64,000 nucleotides of DNA from Aphidius gifuensis (taxonomy: Eukaryota; Arthropoda; Insecta; Hymenoptera; Braconidae): assembly GCF_014905175.1 (NCBI RefSeq), contig NC_057789.1, positions 14,064,876 through 14,128,875 of the forward strand, given 5' to 3'. Positions within the stretch are counted from its first letter, which is position 1, and each line of letters opens with the position of its first letter. The notes under the pieces are model-generated. The model saw only the letters and a list, made by a program, of their open reading frames with translations, searched no databases and was not told the DNA's origin. Both the position numbers and the translations under genes were made by a program. Shown here piece after piece: positions 1-11,098 of the stretch.

Positions 1-77
1 AATTGTGTCTCATTTTTTATTTATTTTTTCATTCAATTATAGTTTTACACCAATTTTTTTTTTTTTTTTCCTTTAGA

Positions 78-1310
78 TTATGTTAATTTCTGAATACTTG
101 CACTGATAGGCTTATACTCTATAATACGATCATGTAGAATCAAACAATAAGCACTCGTTGCTGGAGGAAAGTTTTCCTTGGATTCAAATTCCAGTCGAAC
201 ATCAACTGGTCCATATATTATCATTTCATTTTGTCTGCTGCAATCGATGACAATTAATGGTGATTTTTCCAAAAATAATTTTTTTGATATTGCATAATTT
301 ATTTTTTTTTCATAAAATGTTTCACTAAAGTCCTTAAACTTTTCATATAAAATTGAAAATTGATTTTTCCCAATATCAAGGTTCAAATTAGCATATGGAT
401 ATGACACTGAATTGAGAAAAAGCTTGACATCTCGAATATTGCAATGCTCAAAATAAGCAGAGTTCTCATTCCATTTATTCTTTTTATTGCACTGAAAAGC
501 TAGAATAATAAATCTAGGCTTTTCTAGCTGTGTACTTGTTTATATTGACCATACATGCTTATTAGTTGGAGGTAAAATTGGCCATTCAAAAAGACACAAT
601 GCTCGAAAACTCATTGAAATTGGTGGATCTCGTTGAATAAATTTCATCATATCAATTTTTTTCTTATCAGATAATTTAACATATGACACTAGCCATTCAA
701 GCTTGCTTATTTGAAATTTCAAATCTTTTTCTTCTGCCCCACCAATTCCAAAACATGCATTCATATCACTTCTTGAGCGAATTAATATCAGTTCATGCTT
801 AGCATTGACAATAATCTTTCTATAGTCTTCAGCAAAGCCAAGAAACATTTGTAATGGTATACAAACATCAAAGTATCCATCAGTGTTAGTTAATGATATA
901 TCATCGCTAGTACCAAGCCAACCAGCATTCTCTAAATTTGATTCTGGATTTACTGACAGATAATTTTTTAAAGTGCTTGTCATGCCAGTATTTTTACTCC
1001 TATCAATCTCAACACCATTCATTTCATATCTTATTTCATCGAAAAGATGAAGTATACCATTATTAACAATTTTAGTAGTCAAAGCCGCTGCCACACTACC
1101 ATCATTTTTTTCGGTCACTAATCTTCCGGAAATGTGTAATGAACTTTTGCATGGCAAAATAAAAATATCCTGATTTTGTATGTTGATTCTAATTTCATCA
1201 CTTTTTCCAAATGTTGTTCAACCATAGGGCTGATGTGCATGGATCTCATAGTGAAATATTGATGAATCGAATTCAATTGGTGTGTTAATACTCAGCATAG
1301 CCTCCGCCAT
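78..1310 (-). pseudogene. Polinton A major capsid protein (double jelly-roll type), two in-frame stops
   Basis: This matches the capsid genes at 28449-29684 and 33082-34126, sharing the blocks DEIRYEMNG, TQLEKPR and YCLILHDRIIEY near the C-terminus. The likely start is the ATG at 1308-1310, the first ATG after the initiator at 1453-1457. The frame is open for about 410 codons except for a TGA at 1218-1220 and a TAA at 540-542, both single-codon nonsense changes. Polinton MCPs are double jelly-roll proteins forming the icosahedral shell; that assignment here rests on position, length and co-occurrence with penton, protease and ATPase. The start overlaps the small ORF at 1292-1474. Confidence 0.75.
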
Positions 1311-1474
1311 TTTGGACAGCACACACAATTCAAACAAGATACTTTTACCCAGACCCAACTCCAATAGCTTTCTTTTTTTTCACCACTTGAAGGCCGAGAC
1401 TTTTCAGAAACTGGACACTCTGTGGTGTTAATGTTTTCAATGCTCGATGACAACTGATTGGTGGTGGATTGCAT
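1292..1474 (-). CDS. small Ser-rich, Cys/Trp-tailed protein overlapping the MCP start
   Basis: A 60-residue ORF in another frame whose end overlaps the MCP start by 19 bases. It has a Ser/Thr-rich N-terminus, a central SEKSR motif, a basic stretch, then an aromatic and cysteine-rich tail (WSWVWVKVSCLNCVCC). Counterparts sit in the same place in the other two Polintons (28298-28456, 32945-33097) with the same organisation, so it looks like a real protein and not chance. The tail suggests membrane attachment, possibly by lipidation; this is inference. Its ATG lies between the TATA box (1480-1488) and the predicted initiator, so the expression route is unclear. Confidence 0.55.
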   Translation of the reverse strand: MQSTTNQLSSSIENINTTECPVSEKSRPSSGEKKESYWSWVWVKVSCLNCVCCPKWRRLC

Positions 1475-1488
1475 TGAATCCTTTTATA
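1453..1488 (-). promoter_or_regulatory. MCP/small-ORF promoter: TATA plus TCAGT initiator
   Basis: On the minus strand TATAAAAGG is at 1480-1488 and TCAGT at 1453-1457, about 32 bp apart, the classic arthropod spacing. No ATG occurs between this initiator and the MCP ATG at 1310. Equivalent elements precede the two other MCP genes. Confidence 0.6.
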
Positions 1489-1523
1489 TGATGAGCCAAC
1501 TTTTCGATTATAGACGATGCCCA

Positions 1524-2198
1524 TTAACGTGATTTAATGTGTAATCTTACAGTAATTGTCTCACCACGGAAGTCAACCAGATCACCGTCTTGATCAACAA
1601 TTTTTATTTGCACGTGATCAATTGTTCTTACTGATACTGGCAAATAGATAATATTTGATGGAACTTCAATAATTTTATAGCCTGGTGGCACAGTTGGAAA
1701 AAACTCGTGGATTGTATGAACTTTTTTATTATTAATGAAAGCACCAGTGGTAATATTGCACTCAATTCTTATTGAATTCACTTTTATAATGTTTATTGGC
1801 AAATCGGATACGTGCACAATATTCGACTCCAAGATACGTGGAGTAAATCCCAACAGTTTTGCAATTGTATCAGATGATCGAAAATCAATGTCTTTTGCAC
1901 TTTATATATGACTGTGTAATGTATTTGTATTGCCCCAAAGCTGAATAGAGTATGGTTTCAAAAATTCAGCAAGAGCATCAATCTCATAACTTCCTTCAGG
2001 CATCTCAATCCAATCATCAGACATTGAAAAATATATTTTGTTATTTTCTGATGTAATAATTGGTATCGTGTTAAATGTTAAAAAAGTCGCTAGGCCAAGC
2101 GAGTAATTTTTTTGTGGTGATAATTCAATCCTTGGAAAATATGAAGCTTCTAGAACTGATGAGTTGCCAGATAAAGTAAGTGTGAATGCGTCATGCAT
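1524..2198 (-). pseudogene. Polinton A minor capsid/penton protein, one in-frame stop
   Basis: The first half begins HDAFTLTLSG and the second half carries RIECNITTGA, VHTIHEFFP and DGDLVDFRGETIT, all conserved in the other two copies. Both halves are in one frame, separated only by a TAA at 1902-1904. The start is the ATG at 2196-2198, about 20 nt after the predicted transcription start. In Polintons the single jelly-roll penton forms capsid vertices; I infer this from the family gene order and the beta-rich sequence, not from a diagnostic motif. The gene lies 49 bp downstream of the protease. Confidence 0.7.
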
Positions 2199-2217
2199 GC
2201 TCACTGCTACTATAAAG

Positions 2218-2252
2218 ACTGATTATAATTAATGAAAATTATGCCTTTTATA
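2218..2252 (-). promoter_or_regulatory. penton promoter embedded in the end of the protease gene
   Basis: TATAAAAGG on the minus strand at 2244-2252 contains the protease stop codon (2248-2250). TCAGT follows at 2218-2222, about 31 bp downstream. The same overlap of stop codon and TATA box occurs in Polinton C (27517-27524) and, with TATAAAT, in Polinton B (14269-14275). Confidence 0.65.
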
Positions 2253-2607
2253 GGCAGTCTGCTAAGAACTGAAGACACAAATGACCACAATTCCATGTAT
2301 TCCAATTTTGAAAGCGTTTATAGTTATATTTGATGCTGCCAACATTTAAATATTCAACGAGCTCTGTCGGGAGCTGGAGATTTCCAAAGCCGTCAAAATA
2401 AATCGCAAGATTTTTATTAACTTTTTTATATGCAGTCCAATGTGTACCAGGATTTTTATCATCATCGAGATTTATTATACCAGTTTCTCGATGCAAAGAT
2501 TTTGTTGGTAGATTATTTCTCATAAAAACCCCACGAAAATTTTTTATTTTCAATTGCTCTGCAAATTTCACCAGATCCCAATCAGTCAACGCTCGACGTG
2601 GCAGCAT
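2248..2607 (-). CDS. adenain-like cysteine maturation protease (Polinton PRO), intact
   Basis: A 119-residue ORF with the adenovirus-protease/Ulp1-type triad in order: His in NPGTHW (about residue 57), Asp in IYFDGFG (about 71), and Cys in NCGHLC near the C-terminus (about 108). In the family this enzyme cleaves capsid precursors during particle maturation. It starts at ATG 2605-2607, two bases after the PLA2 stop, a layout consistent with coupled translation on one mRNA. No break is visible and all catalytic residues are present, unlike the copies in B and C. Confidence 0.85.
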   Translation of the reverse strand: MLPRRALTDWDLVKFAEQLKIKNFRGVFMRNNLPTKSLHRETGIINLDDDKNPGTHWTAYKKVNKNLAIYFDGFGNLQLPTELVEYLNVGSIKYNYKRFQNWNTWNCGHLCLQFLADCL

Positions 2608-2609
2608 CT

Positions 2610-3527
2610 CTACAAGTTTTTTGGAGACAAAAAAAATCCTGCCCCATTTTTATATGGTCTCATATATAGACCTTTACCGAGTGCTATTGATTCAATAGCT
2701 TTATTATGTCTTTTGCTTTCTTCCAATTGTTTTTTGCTGGAATTTCCATCATTTATTGTTTTTACAACGCCGGAAGCGCCGCCAACTATTCCACCGATGG
2801 CGCTGAGTGCTGTCAAAATTGGAATCAATAATGGTAGAGCGCCACCTATCTTACTTGGTATTGGTATAATTCGTGGTACTTGTATATTTGATTTTCCCCC
2901 AGACTTCTTCATCTCAACTTTTGCTGCTTGTAATGCTGATTTAATATTCTTCCGATTATCATTTACATAATGCATTGCATTTTTGGCTGCCTGAATTATT
3001 TTTTTCAATGGCAATTTTTTTTTTCTTCCAGTTTTCTTTTTTTTTTCTTTTTTTTTTATACTGGCTTTCGGAGTTTTTGAATTTTTCATGCCCATACCAA
3101 GTTTAGATTTTATTTTCATGGTGCCAGCAACGAGGGCAGCTGCTGCACGTTCCCCAATAGTTGAATCTTTCGCAAAAACTCTTGATGAACCTTTTTTAGC
3201 AAGTATTTTGTCTGCCATATTCCTTGCATGCATATCATTAGGACTTGCTGCGTACGCAATATCATGATCTTTACAAAATTTATCGAGAGGATTGATGCCT
3301 TGATCACCACGAGCCAGACGTTTTTCCAATTTTGTCCCAGGTCCAGCGAATGAATATCCAGGAATATGAAGTTCAACTGGCAATTTATTCATAATTTTAT
3401 TTAATAATCGATCACCAGCTGTATGGTTTTTCTTTTTTTTCTTAGGATATTTATTTTTTTTAATTTTTTTATTTTTAAACTCAAAGTTGCCAGTTTTTTT
3501 GGCGTTTTTTGATGTGCATTTAGCCAT
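2610..3527 (-). CDS. parvovirus-like phospholipase A2 domain virion protein, intact
   Basis: A 305-residue ORF. A Lys-rich N-terminus (about 1-45) is followed by a PLA2 domain with the calcium loop YSFAGPGTK and the catalytic CKDHDIAYA His-Asp motif, as in the VP1 PLA2 of parvoviruses. A long basic linker follows, then a Gly/Ala-rich hydrophobic segment (GGALPLLIPILTALSAIGG, about 230-250) and a conserved C-terminal tail ending FFLSPKNL. In parvoviruses such a domain modifies endosomal membranes during entry; here the role is inferred, with the hydrophobic segment as a candidate membrane-active region. It is divergent from ATPase across a 70-bp spacer and followed at once by the protease. Confidence 0.85.
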   Translation of the reverse strand: MAKCTSKNAKKTGNFEFKNKKIKKNKYPKKKKKNHTAGDRLLNKIMNKLPVELHIPGYSFAGPGTKLEKRLARGDQGINPLDKFCKDHDIAYAASPNDMHARNMADKILAKKGSSRVFAKDSTIGERAAAALVAGTMKIKSKLGMGMKNSKTPKASIKKKEKKKKTGRKKKLPLKKIIQAAKNAMHYVNDNRKNIKSALQAAKVEMKKSGGKSNIQVPRIIPIPSKIGGALPLLIPILTALSAIGGIVGGASGVVKTINDGNSSKKQLEESKRHNKAIESIALGKGLYMRPYKNGAGFFLSPKNL

Positions 3528-3597
3528 GGCTTAAATGATACTGAACGATGGCAGATATAAATGGTTCTCTACAGTTTAATTTCGTTTAGTATGAGTC
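3528..3597. promoter_or_regulatory. divergent PLA2/ATPase promoter, Polinton A
   Basis: Only 70 bp separate the two start codons. A plus-strand TATA (GATATAAAT, 3554-3562) faces ATPase and a minus-strand TCAGT lies at 3540-3544 for PLA2. The partner elements are weaker than in the B and C copies. Confidence 0.5.
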
Positions 3598-4308
3598 ATG
3601 ATGGAGTTCAAGACACAAGCAAAAAAATTGCCAATCATAAATTTCGATATAATTACATCAAAAAGTGGTGCTGGGGTGAATACTATAAAACGTCATGGTG
3701 ATTTATTGCCAAATACAATAAGATCAATTATTTGCGGACCATCAAATAAAGGAAAAACTAATTGTCTCCTGAGTTTGTTGATCGATGAAAATGGTTTGCG
3801 CTTTGAAAACATATATATTTACTCAAAGTCATTAAATCAACCTAAATATCAATATCTCGAAAAACTCTTGGAAACATTGGATGGGATTAATTACTATCCA
3901 TTTTCTGACAATAAGCAAGTTGTACCAGTTGATGAGGCGAAGCCAAATTCCATATTTATTTTTGATGACGTTGCAATGGAAAAACAAAATAATATTCGAG
4001 CATATTTTTGTCAAGGAAGGCATAAAAATGTTGACAGTTTTTATATAAACCAGTCATACGGTCGTATACCAAAACATTTGATTCGTGATAATGTAAATTT
4101 CCTCATTTTATTTAACCAAGATGAGATGAACTTGCGGCATATATATAATGATCATGTAAACACAGACATGACATTCGAAAAATCTAAAACCATGTGCTTG
4201 AAATGCTGGAAAGATAATTATGGGTTTATTGTTATTGATAAAGATAGTGAAATAAATGCTGGACGATACAGAAAAAATTTTGATACATTTATTAGCATTG
4301 ATGCATAA
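3598..4308 (+). CDS. FtsK/HerA-type genome-packaging ATPase, intact
   Basis: A 236-residue ORF. Walker A is GPSNKGKT (about residues 49-56) and Walker B is SIFIFDDVA (about 120-128). A conserved block after it (SFYINQSYGRIPKHLIRDN) holds candidate sensor residues. Polinton ATPases of this family pump DNA into the capsid. No stop or frameshift is visible. Homologues are broken in Polinton C (25526-26204) and truncated in Polinton B (12785-13019). Start: ATG ATG at 3598; either could be used. Confidence 0.88.
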   Translation: MMEFKTQAKKLPIINFDIITSKSGAGVNTIKRHGDLLPNTIRSIICGPSNKGKTNCLLSLLIDENGLRFENIYIYSKSLNQPKYQYLEKLLETLDGINYYPFSDNKQVVPVDEAKPNSIFIFDDVAMEKQNNIRAYFCQGRHKNVDSFYINQSYGRIPKHLIRDNVNFLILFNQDEMNLRHIYNDHVNTDMTFEKSKTMCLKCWKDNYGFIVIDKDSEINAGRYRKNFDTFISIDA

Positions 4309-4380
4309 AACAAATAATGTATCATACTCATGAGGGCAAAATAGTGAGCAGATCAGTTCACGACACCAAGAGTGCAAGAT

Positions 4381-5652
4381 GCCTCTGACGAGAGAAAATC
4401 TTGTGGAAGAATCTAATATTTTAAGTGAATTATAAAAGTTCGAAAAGTAATACAACAAAAACATAAATTATTAAAACATAATCAAAATACTTTAGAGCAG
4501 TCATCGATTAATTATTTTAAGCCACTGCTGACACCACTCAAACAGATTAGTGATAAAGTTTCAAATTCAAAAAACATTGAGGCATCAAAAGATTTCAATT
4601 TTGATGAGGAAAATGAAGATAACAAAATTGATGAAAATAGCAAAATTTTCGATGATACTTTATGTAATAAATGTGGAAGAAGAAGAAAATAGTGCAAAAA
4701 AAGTCATAGAAAAAAATAATATTACAAGTATCAATGATGATGATAGCTTGGTGAATCATTATCTTAACACCATCGATACAATAGCATGGGATAAAGATTT
4801 TGGAGTGAGAAAATTCAGGTCCTACTATAAAATTGGTTCTGCTAAAGTTTCTTTTAAAGACAATTGTGTATATATTGATAACAATTTATATGAAATGACA
4901 CCAGGAATAATGGAATTATTATTCATGAAAAGTCCGAATAAAAATCAAGTGACAGATATTGATAAAAAAAATTATGCCAATATTATCATAAATACAAATG
5001 GTCATCTAAAACGCATGTAGATGATGGAAAAGAATTTAAAAATTCAAAATTCAATGAATTGTTGAAAAAATATAAAATACACATGTATTCTACATTCACA
5101 CACTTGAAAGCATCCATTTGTGAGCGTTTTAATCGCACATTAAAACGTATAATGTGGATGAAATTTAGTTTTCAAGGCACATACAAGTGGGAAAAAATAC
5201 TACCATCTGTTCTAGAGGAATATAACAAGAGAAAACATCGAACAATTGGCATGAAGCCTGCTGACGTGACTCCAAATCATGCTGGCAAGTTAAAACAACG
5301 TTATGATAGTTTATATGCCGACTACCAACATATTGCAAAATTTAAAATAAATGATTTTGTTCGAATATCAAAATATAAGCATGTTTTTGAAAAAAGATAT
5401 ATACCAAATTATACTAATGAAATATTTAAAATTGTAAAAATCAACAATACCAATCCAGTAACATACATGTTAAAAGATTATCAAAAAAACCCTATACAAG
5501 GATGTTTTTATGAGGAAGAATTACATTCAGTCAAACAACCAAATATTTATTTGATTGAAAAAGTAATAAAAAAACGTGGTAATAAATTATTTGTAAAATT
5601 CTTGAGTTTCGATAATACTTATAATCGATGGATAAATAAAGCAGACTTATAA
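4381..5652 (+). pseudogene. deletion fusion of DUF8207-like gene and integrase, Polinton A
   Basis: The 5' part starts MPLTREN at 4381 like the gene at 25462 in Polinton C, then decays through stops until an open stretch (4550-5020) with FGVRKFRSYYKIG and MTPGIMELLFMKSPN. This DUF8207-like family (named from memory) has no known function. Near 5010 it runs directly into an integrase: the second catalytic Asp region (DDGKEF), the catalytic Glu (SICERFNRTLK), then an SH3-like/chromodomain C-terminus ending at 5652. The C-terminus of the first protein and the integrase N-terminus with the first catalytic Asp are missing, so an internal deletion of several hundred bp is inferred. Not functional as an integrase. 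Confidence 0.75.
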
Positions 5653-6161
5653 AATAAAAAACAATGCATTTTAAAATTATTCACTTTATTTATTTACACA
5701 TTTTTTGAAACATAATACATTTTACAGGCTGTGGTAATAATATTATTTTTGAATTGTAGTATAATACACTAGTATTATACATAGCAGACATTTACATTAA
5801 TATTTATTAAAATTATTATGATTTCTACATTTTTATATTTGTTTATTTATTCATTTTATTTTATTTATTGTTTTATTGAATTATTCATTTATTTAATTAT
5901 TCATTCATACAGTTAAAACATATTACCATTAAAGCAGTGTTTACACTATTGCATGCAAGTGTATTTACAAGTAACCAGATAAACCCTAGATAATACTAGC
6001 TTAAATTTTTATTCATTCGCGTATTTGTTGACATGATATCCATCTATATAACTTTTTTGTATTTTTATGCACAACAAACATTTGTCATTTTATTTAAAAA
6101 AAAAAAAAAAATACAAGTATAGTACCATGTTTCTTTGCTTGTGAGGTTTTATTTATGCTAC
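5653..6161. other. convergent intergenic region between integrase remnant and PolB
   Basis: AT-rich, no gene seen. It holds AATAAA-like signals for both converging genes and an A-run at 6095-6110. Spacing is about 500 bp, against about 100 bp at the same junction in Polinton C. Confidence 0.5.
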
Positions 6162-9100
6162 TCAAGCACCCTCTTTTACTAAATTCAAAAAACATAAATG
6201 TAAACATTTATATTCAATTTCCATTGGCTCATCAACAAATACTTCTTTGTAACCCCACGGTAGAGTATCAGTTGAGCCTTCAATAAGTTGTCGCTTATCA
6301 TCACCAGCACTTAAAGCTAATTTTCGCATTTCTATGGTTTTAACTTCATGATTTTTCGATTGTATCGTCCGTTGAATACGATCAATATTGACATTATTTA
6401 AAAGACAATTTTTATAATCATCGAAAGTTATTGTTCGTAGAGCAGAACCTTTTACACCTTTTGCGCGTGAGCCATATGACTTTTTATCTCGATATGCATA
6501 TATTTTAGCTCGCAAACCAATAAATTCTAATAAAATATCCCCATTTGTTTCATCTTTCATCAAGCCAACTACATTTTTATTATGCTGCCCAATGCCCCAA
6601 GGGTTTGCAGGAGAATACTCAGATGTATCGAATTTTTCCCAATCTCTTTTCATATATTCATAAATATTATAACGTCTTACACCTAAAATAAAACTATCTA
6701 TATCCATATAATATAAAGTGACAAAATTAGAAAAATTTTTGCGTAAATAATTATAATAATAATCATACATGTATGTTTTTGAAATATGTAATATACTGAA
6801 GCCTAAATATATTGGTTTATTTAATATAATTTTCAGTTTACGCATTTCAATTATTGCTAAATCGCCAATGATGTAAGATGCTGAAAAATTTGGTTTCGCA
6901 ATTAATGCTTCTGCACCACAGCGACCTTCCAATTTTGTCACGATTCGTACATCGCGATGCTTTCTAGCATCTTCCATTAATTTACCAAATACACTATTAT
7001 TTAAAAATTTATAGAAATTCTTTGAAAATTCATTTGTTGCTTTTTTACGCAATTCTGTATTCAAATCAATATATTTTTTGAGCCAGTCTTTTTGGCGGAA
7101 TTTTGATACTCTATACAAATTCGTAATTTTTAATCCTAGACTGGTGTATAATTGCAAATTTCTATAGTGAATAATATATTTTTTTTTTGGTGACAATGTT
7201 GTTAGTAATTTTTTACATTTTGAAGTTGGCAATGGTGGCTTATCATGTATTGGAGCTATGGCAGATCTTTATGCTCATCATGCAATTCGATTGGATGGTC
7301 CATATCAACTTCTAAAATATAACCCCATTCTGATGTTTCACTAATTTCATTTAAAATATTTAAATTAAAATTTTCAACCCAACTAAAATCTTTATATGGT
7401 AAATATGACATCATTGAAGCCCCATATAGATTATTAACATCAAAATACATTAAATAATTATCTTCTAAATTTGGATCATAGTCAGATTTCATATATTTAT
7501 TATTTGCCTTACCCCAACGATTTGAACATTGTGCCAAGCCACCCCGAATACCGCTTTCAATAAACAACATTTTATCAACATCAGTCAGCAACTCTAATTC
7601 AATTTCAGTAATTTTTAGCATTGCCTGCATTGCCAATGATGGACATGTAATAAAATGGAGTGGGTCAAGCTTATAGGTTTCCATACAATTATCTCTAAAA
7701 TTTTCAAATATATCACTTAATAATAAAATATCAGTTCTTAAATATAAATCTGAGTACTCTCCAAGTGTTTTTATATCAAAAGTATGCCAAACATTGCAAG
7801 CGTGAGCATAATCGGCATCACTAATATGTTCATCATAGAGTTTTGAAAAAAACTGATCCTTCGTTGGTAAAGTAGGAAGGTTCAATTTCTCAAAACAATC
7901 AACAAAATCATATGGAAAAATTCCTTTTTTATTCACGAGACTGAATTTATTTTTATCATCATTTGTTAAATATGAGGCTAATTTTTCAATACTCGAAGGC
8001 ATAAATCTAAATGAATCAATAAAACGAAGCTGCACGCGTGTACCTTCGACATACTTTGTAAATGAGATATATTTTTCTTTATTTACCGGTAATAATGTCA
8101 TACGACTTGGAAACTGAGTTGCTAATTGTTTTAAAATAAAATGAGAATCATAACCTGACATATTATGCGACACTACATTTATAATACACGACTCTTGTTA
8201 ATTTATATTACAGCTGTTGTGTGCCGGACCCCTGTAGCGATTTAAGAAATGATGATGATCTTTAACTTTAGGGTCTTTTTCCGTGAATTTTTTATTACAA
8301 ATATAACAAAACTGTGCTCTATCAAACTCAGCTTGTTCTTGTGGAGAAATAATCATTGAATTATTTACACTGAGTATAGCATCAACATTTTTTGATATTT
8401 CATATAGCTCATTAATGAACCACTCAATACAATCATTAGCACGATATATTTTATGTTTTGATAAAGAGTCATCATAGTCACACTTTAAATAATAGCCTAT
8501 ACTGAATGGTATATGACTTTGCACATCAACACTTTTTCTTTGCACACTATCTTCATTCCTTTTCACTTTTTCAAGCAAGCACTTAATGTCCATGTAAACA
8601 ACAAACGGCACTCTTAACTGATATTTATAATTTTTAAATTTTAAAATATTATTTTGTTTTGTAGGCAGTTCAATACGCGACTTATTGACATTAAAACATG
8701 CAAGTTTATGATTCAAATAAAATGATTCAACTTGAAAACTGCACAAGCAACGATCACAAAAAAATTTTTTACTTTTGTGTTTTGACAATTGTGATGACAG
8801 CAACATTGACATATTATGAATCCAGGTATAATGATATTCATCTGGAATGTATTCATCATCATTATTATCTTCATCATTTTCTTCTTCTTCTTCTTCTTCT
8901 TCTATTTCGTCATTTTTTTCGTTGCATTAAAAGATGAATGATTTTTTTTTTACATAAACTTTATTGAAATTTAAATTTTCTGTTGGTTCGATTGGTGTAT
9001 ATTCACTCAAGTGATATGGCACAATTATTTTTTGTTTTTCACCATTTCTTTCTATTATTTTATTATTTTCATTTTTATTATATTCGATGCCGTATACTGA

Positions 9101-10120
9101 TATTGATAAATCGTTTACTTTTTCAAATTTTTTGATATCCTGTAATGACATTGGAAAATCAAATTGTTGATATAATAAAATATTTTTAAATGGATCTTTA
9201 CCATTGTTAGGTGGCTTGTACTTGCTCATACGCTCAGGGTGATCTTTAAAATTATACATCGCTGCTAAAATTGACCACAGAAAACAGTATTCATCATCAT
9301 TTTTTACATTTATTATTGCATGTTTCACTTTGAGCCATTTCGGTAATTCTACAAACGAATTACCACCCTTAAGTGGTTTGTATACATTGATTTGAATTTC
9401 CATGTTATTTATTTCAAGCGTCCAACCTGAGTCTTGCATTTCAATATCATCTTTTCGCCCGTTTAATTCATTAAATTTTGCTGTAAACAATTCATCCATA
9501 TCTGTTGATGGTAATATTATCATGTTTCCGGTATGAAGATATTTTGTATCAATTGTCTCATTGTCTTGTTTGGAAATTTCAAATTTGCATGATAAAGCAC
9601 AATCAACTTTATAAGAATTGGTACTTTCCATTGCCAAATTTAATTTTGCTATGAGCAATGTTTTAACATCATTACAAAAAGCCTGGACATCAACATGTTG
9701 CAAATTGATTACTGCGCATGTGCGCATATTTGAATCGAATAAACTTGAAACTTCTTGCCATCTTACTCTAGCACTAATATTTTCACTTTCACTATCATTA
9801 TTATTAACATTCTCATAGTCACTATCATCGTTTAAACCGGAACCAACTTTAATTAGTAATTTTTCAATTTTTAACAATGCCCGCTTTGCATATATTAGAG
9901 AAGTTGAAAATTTTTTCCGCTCGTTATACTCCAAATTTTCATTCTTCATAATGTCATTATATTCAACAATTCGACACGATAAATCATCGATTGATTCACA
10001 AATTGTATCTCTGTTGACACTATTCTGCGATAAGTTAATAAACATATTATCATAAAAAGCACGCTGCTCTTTATGACTTTTCATTGGCATATTTGCGAAT
10101 ATTATCATTGATTCAGCCAT
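6162..10120 (-). pseudogene. protein-primed family B DNA polymerase (pPolB), Polinton A, broken
   Basis: Reading from 10120: a roughly 400-residue N-terminal extension; an acidic linker (8810-8925) with a frame break near 8927; a C2H2-like finger (FFCDRCLC); Exo I region (YMDIKCLL); an HNH/endonuclease VII-like zinc knuckle (CYICNKKF to PAHNSCNIN); an in-frame TAA at 8198-8200; Exo II (HNMSGYDSHF) and Exo III (YSDLYLRTD); motif A (FDVNNLYG); a 1-nt frameshift near 7250; motif B (LNNSVFGK); and motif C (YMDIDS). The family replicates linear Polinton DNA. The Exo I glutamate is lysine here (AAG at 8582-8584), which should abolish proofreading. With one nonsense codon and two frame breaks the gene is dead or very recently inactivated. 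Confidence 0.88.
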
Positions 10121-10198
10121 ATTTTTAAAGTATAAAAATACTGTATTAAGTAGCAGAAAATAAAAAAATATAAACTCCGGCTGTGAGGTTCAGAAGAT

Positions 10199-10234
10199 AC
10201 TGATATATTTAATTGCTTTGAGAGTCCTTATATA
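10199..10234 (-). promoter_or_regulatory. PolB promoter, Polinton A
   Basis: Minus-strand TATATAAGGA at 10225-10234 and TCAGT at 10199-10203, about 31 bp apart. This gives an 80-nt leader to the PolB ATG at 10120. Confidence 0.6.
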
Positions 10235-11000
10235 CGTACGATGGGGGTGAAATTATTTCATTTTCAAAAGGTGTGTGACATTTTTCATAGAATTTTTGTC
10301 CTGAAAATATTTATCGGAAAATAAATAAAACATTTTTGCTTCCCTTCAAGATGTATTTTTGTGAATAATAGTCAATATTATTTACAACTTTTATCATTTT
10401 ACATTGTCTTGATTATTCACGGTGATAGAATTTAAAAAAAAAAAAAAATAAAAGCTATTGGAAAAATTCATCATTTGTGTACTTGACAGTTTTTATGTGC
10501 GGCAGTGGTGAGTAATTCTAAACAAGTTTCATCTTGTAAATTTGGCCTTCAATTATTCAAGCATAACGAGATAAAAATATTGAGAAAATTTTAACATTGT
10601 TTATTTACAGGAAAATAAAAGTATTGTAAAGATATTATAGTATGTAAGAGAAAAACTTTTTATTTGTTTAGGACGAGAGATTCTCAAAGCATCATCTTAG
10701 CATGTGACTGTATGTGTGTGTGTAGATGTACAATTTTACATGAAACATTACATGACAACATAGGAAATATATATTTTCTATGTTGGCTAGTGACACATAA
10801 TTCCAACAAGTTCCTCCAGGTATAATGAGAATAGATCATTGCAAACGTTTTATCTCTTGTTTACGTCAACAAACCTCGCATAGTAAACAGTTTTACATAT
10901 CTAATTTTCAGAATTATAAGTCATTTTGAAAAATGCTTTCCATGAAAAACAAACTTCCTATTTCCATCATCATCCTAATGATCCCCACCTAAGCCCTTAT
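10235..11000. other. gene-free AT-rich stretch right of PolB
   Basis: No ORF, TIR or clear repeat was recognised. The right end of Polinton A and the left end of Polinton B should lie in or near here, but I cannot place either. Confidence 0.4.
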
Positions 11001-11007
11001 TTTGGGA

Positions 11008-11046
11008 TATATAAGCCAAGTACAACTGCGAAAATATCAAATCAGT
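11008..11046 (+). promoter_or_regulatory. promoter of the 11.1-kb spliced gene
   Basis: TATATAAG at 11008-11015 and TCAGT at 11042-11046, spaced like the PolB promoter of Polinton A. About 55 nt separate the initiator from the first ATG (11099). Confidence 0.55.
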
Positions 11047-11098
11047 TTGGGACTTGCTGAAAACTGTGAACCAGGAGCTGCAGAAAAACTTGGACAAG

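Larger units (their letters stand above)
1..10250. mobile_element. Polinton A (Maverick/adintovirus-like), left end outside window
   Basis: Gene content and order identify a Polinton: MCP, small ORF, penton, protease and PLA2 on the minus strand, ATPase and integrase remnant on the plus strand, PolB on the minus strand. This is the mirror image of the complete copy at 14896-32788. The left end is cut by the window edge just past the MCP stop. No TIR was recognised on the right; the boundary near 10.25 kb is only the PolB promoter and the true end may be further right. ATPase, PLA2 and protease are open, while PolB, integrase, MCP and penton are broken. Confidence 0.88.

Noticed and set aside
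2554..2970. Plus-strand ORF of 138 codons
   Set aside because: It lies antisense to the protease and PLA2 genes and has no family features of its own.
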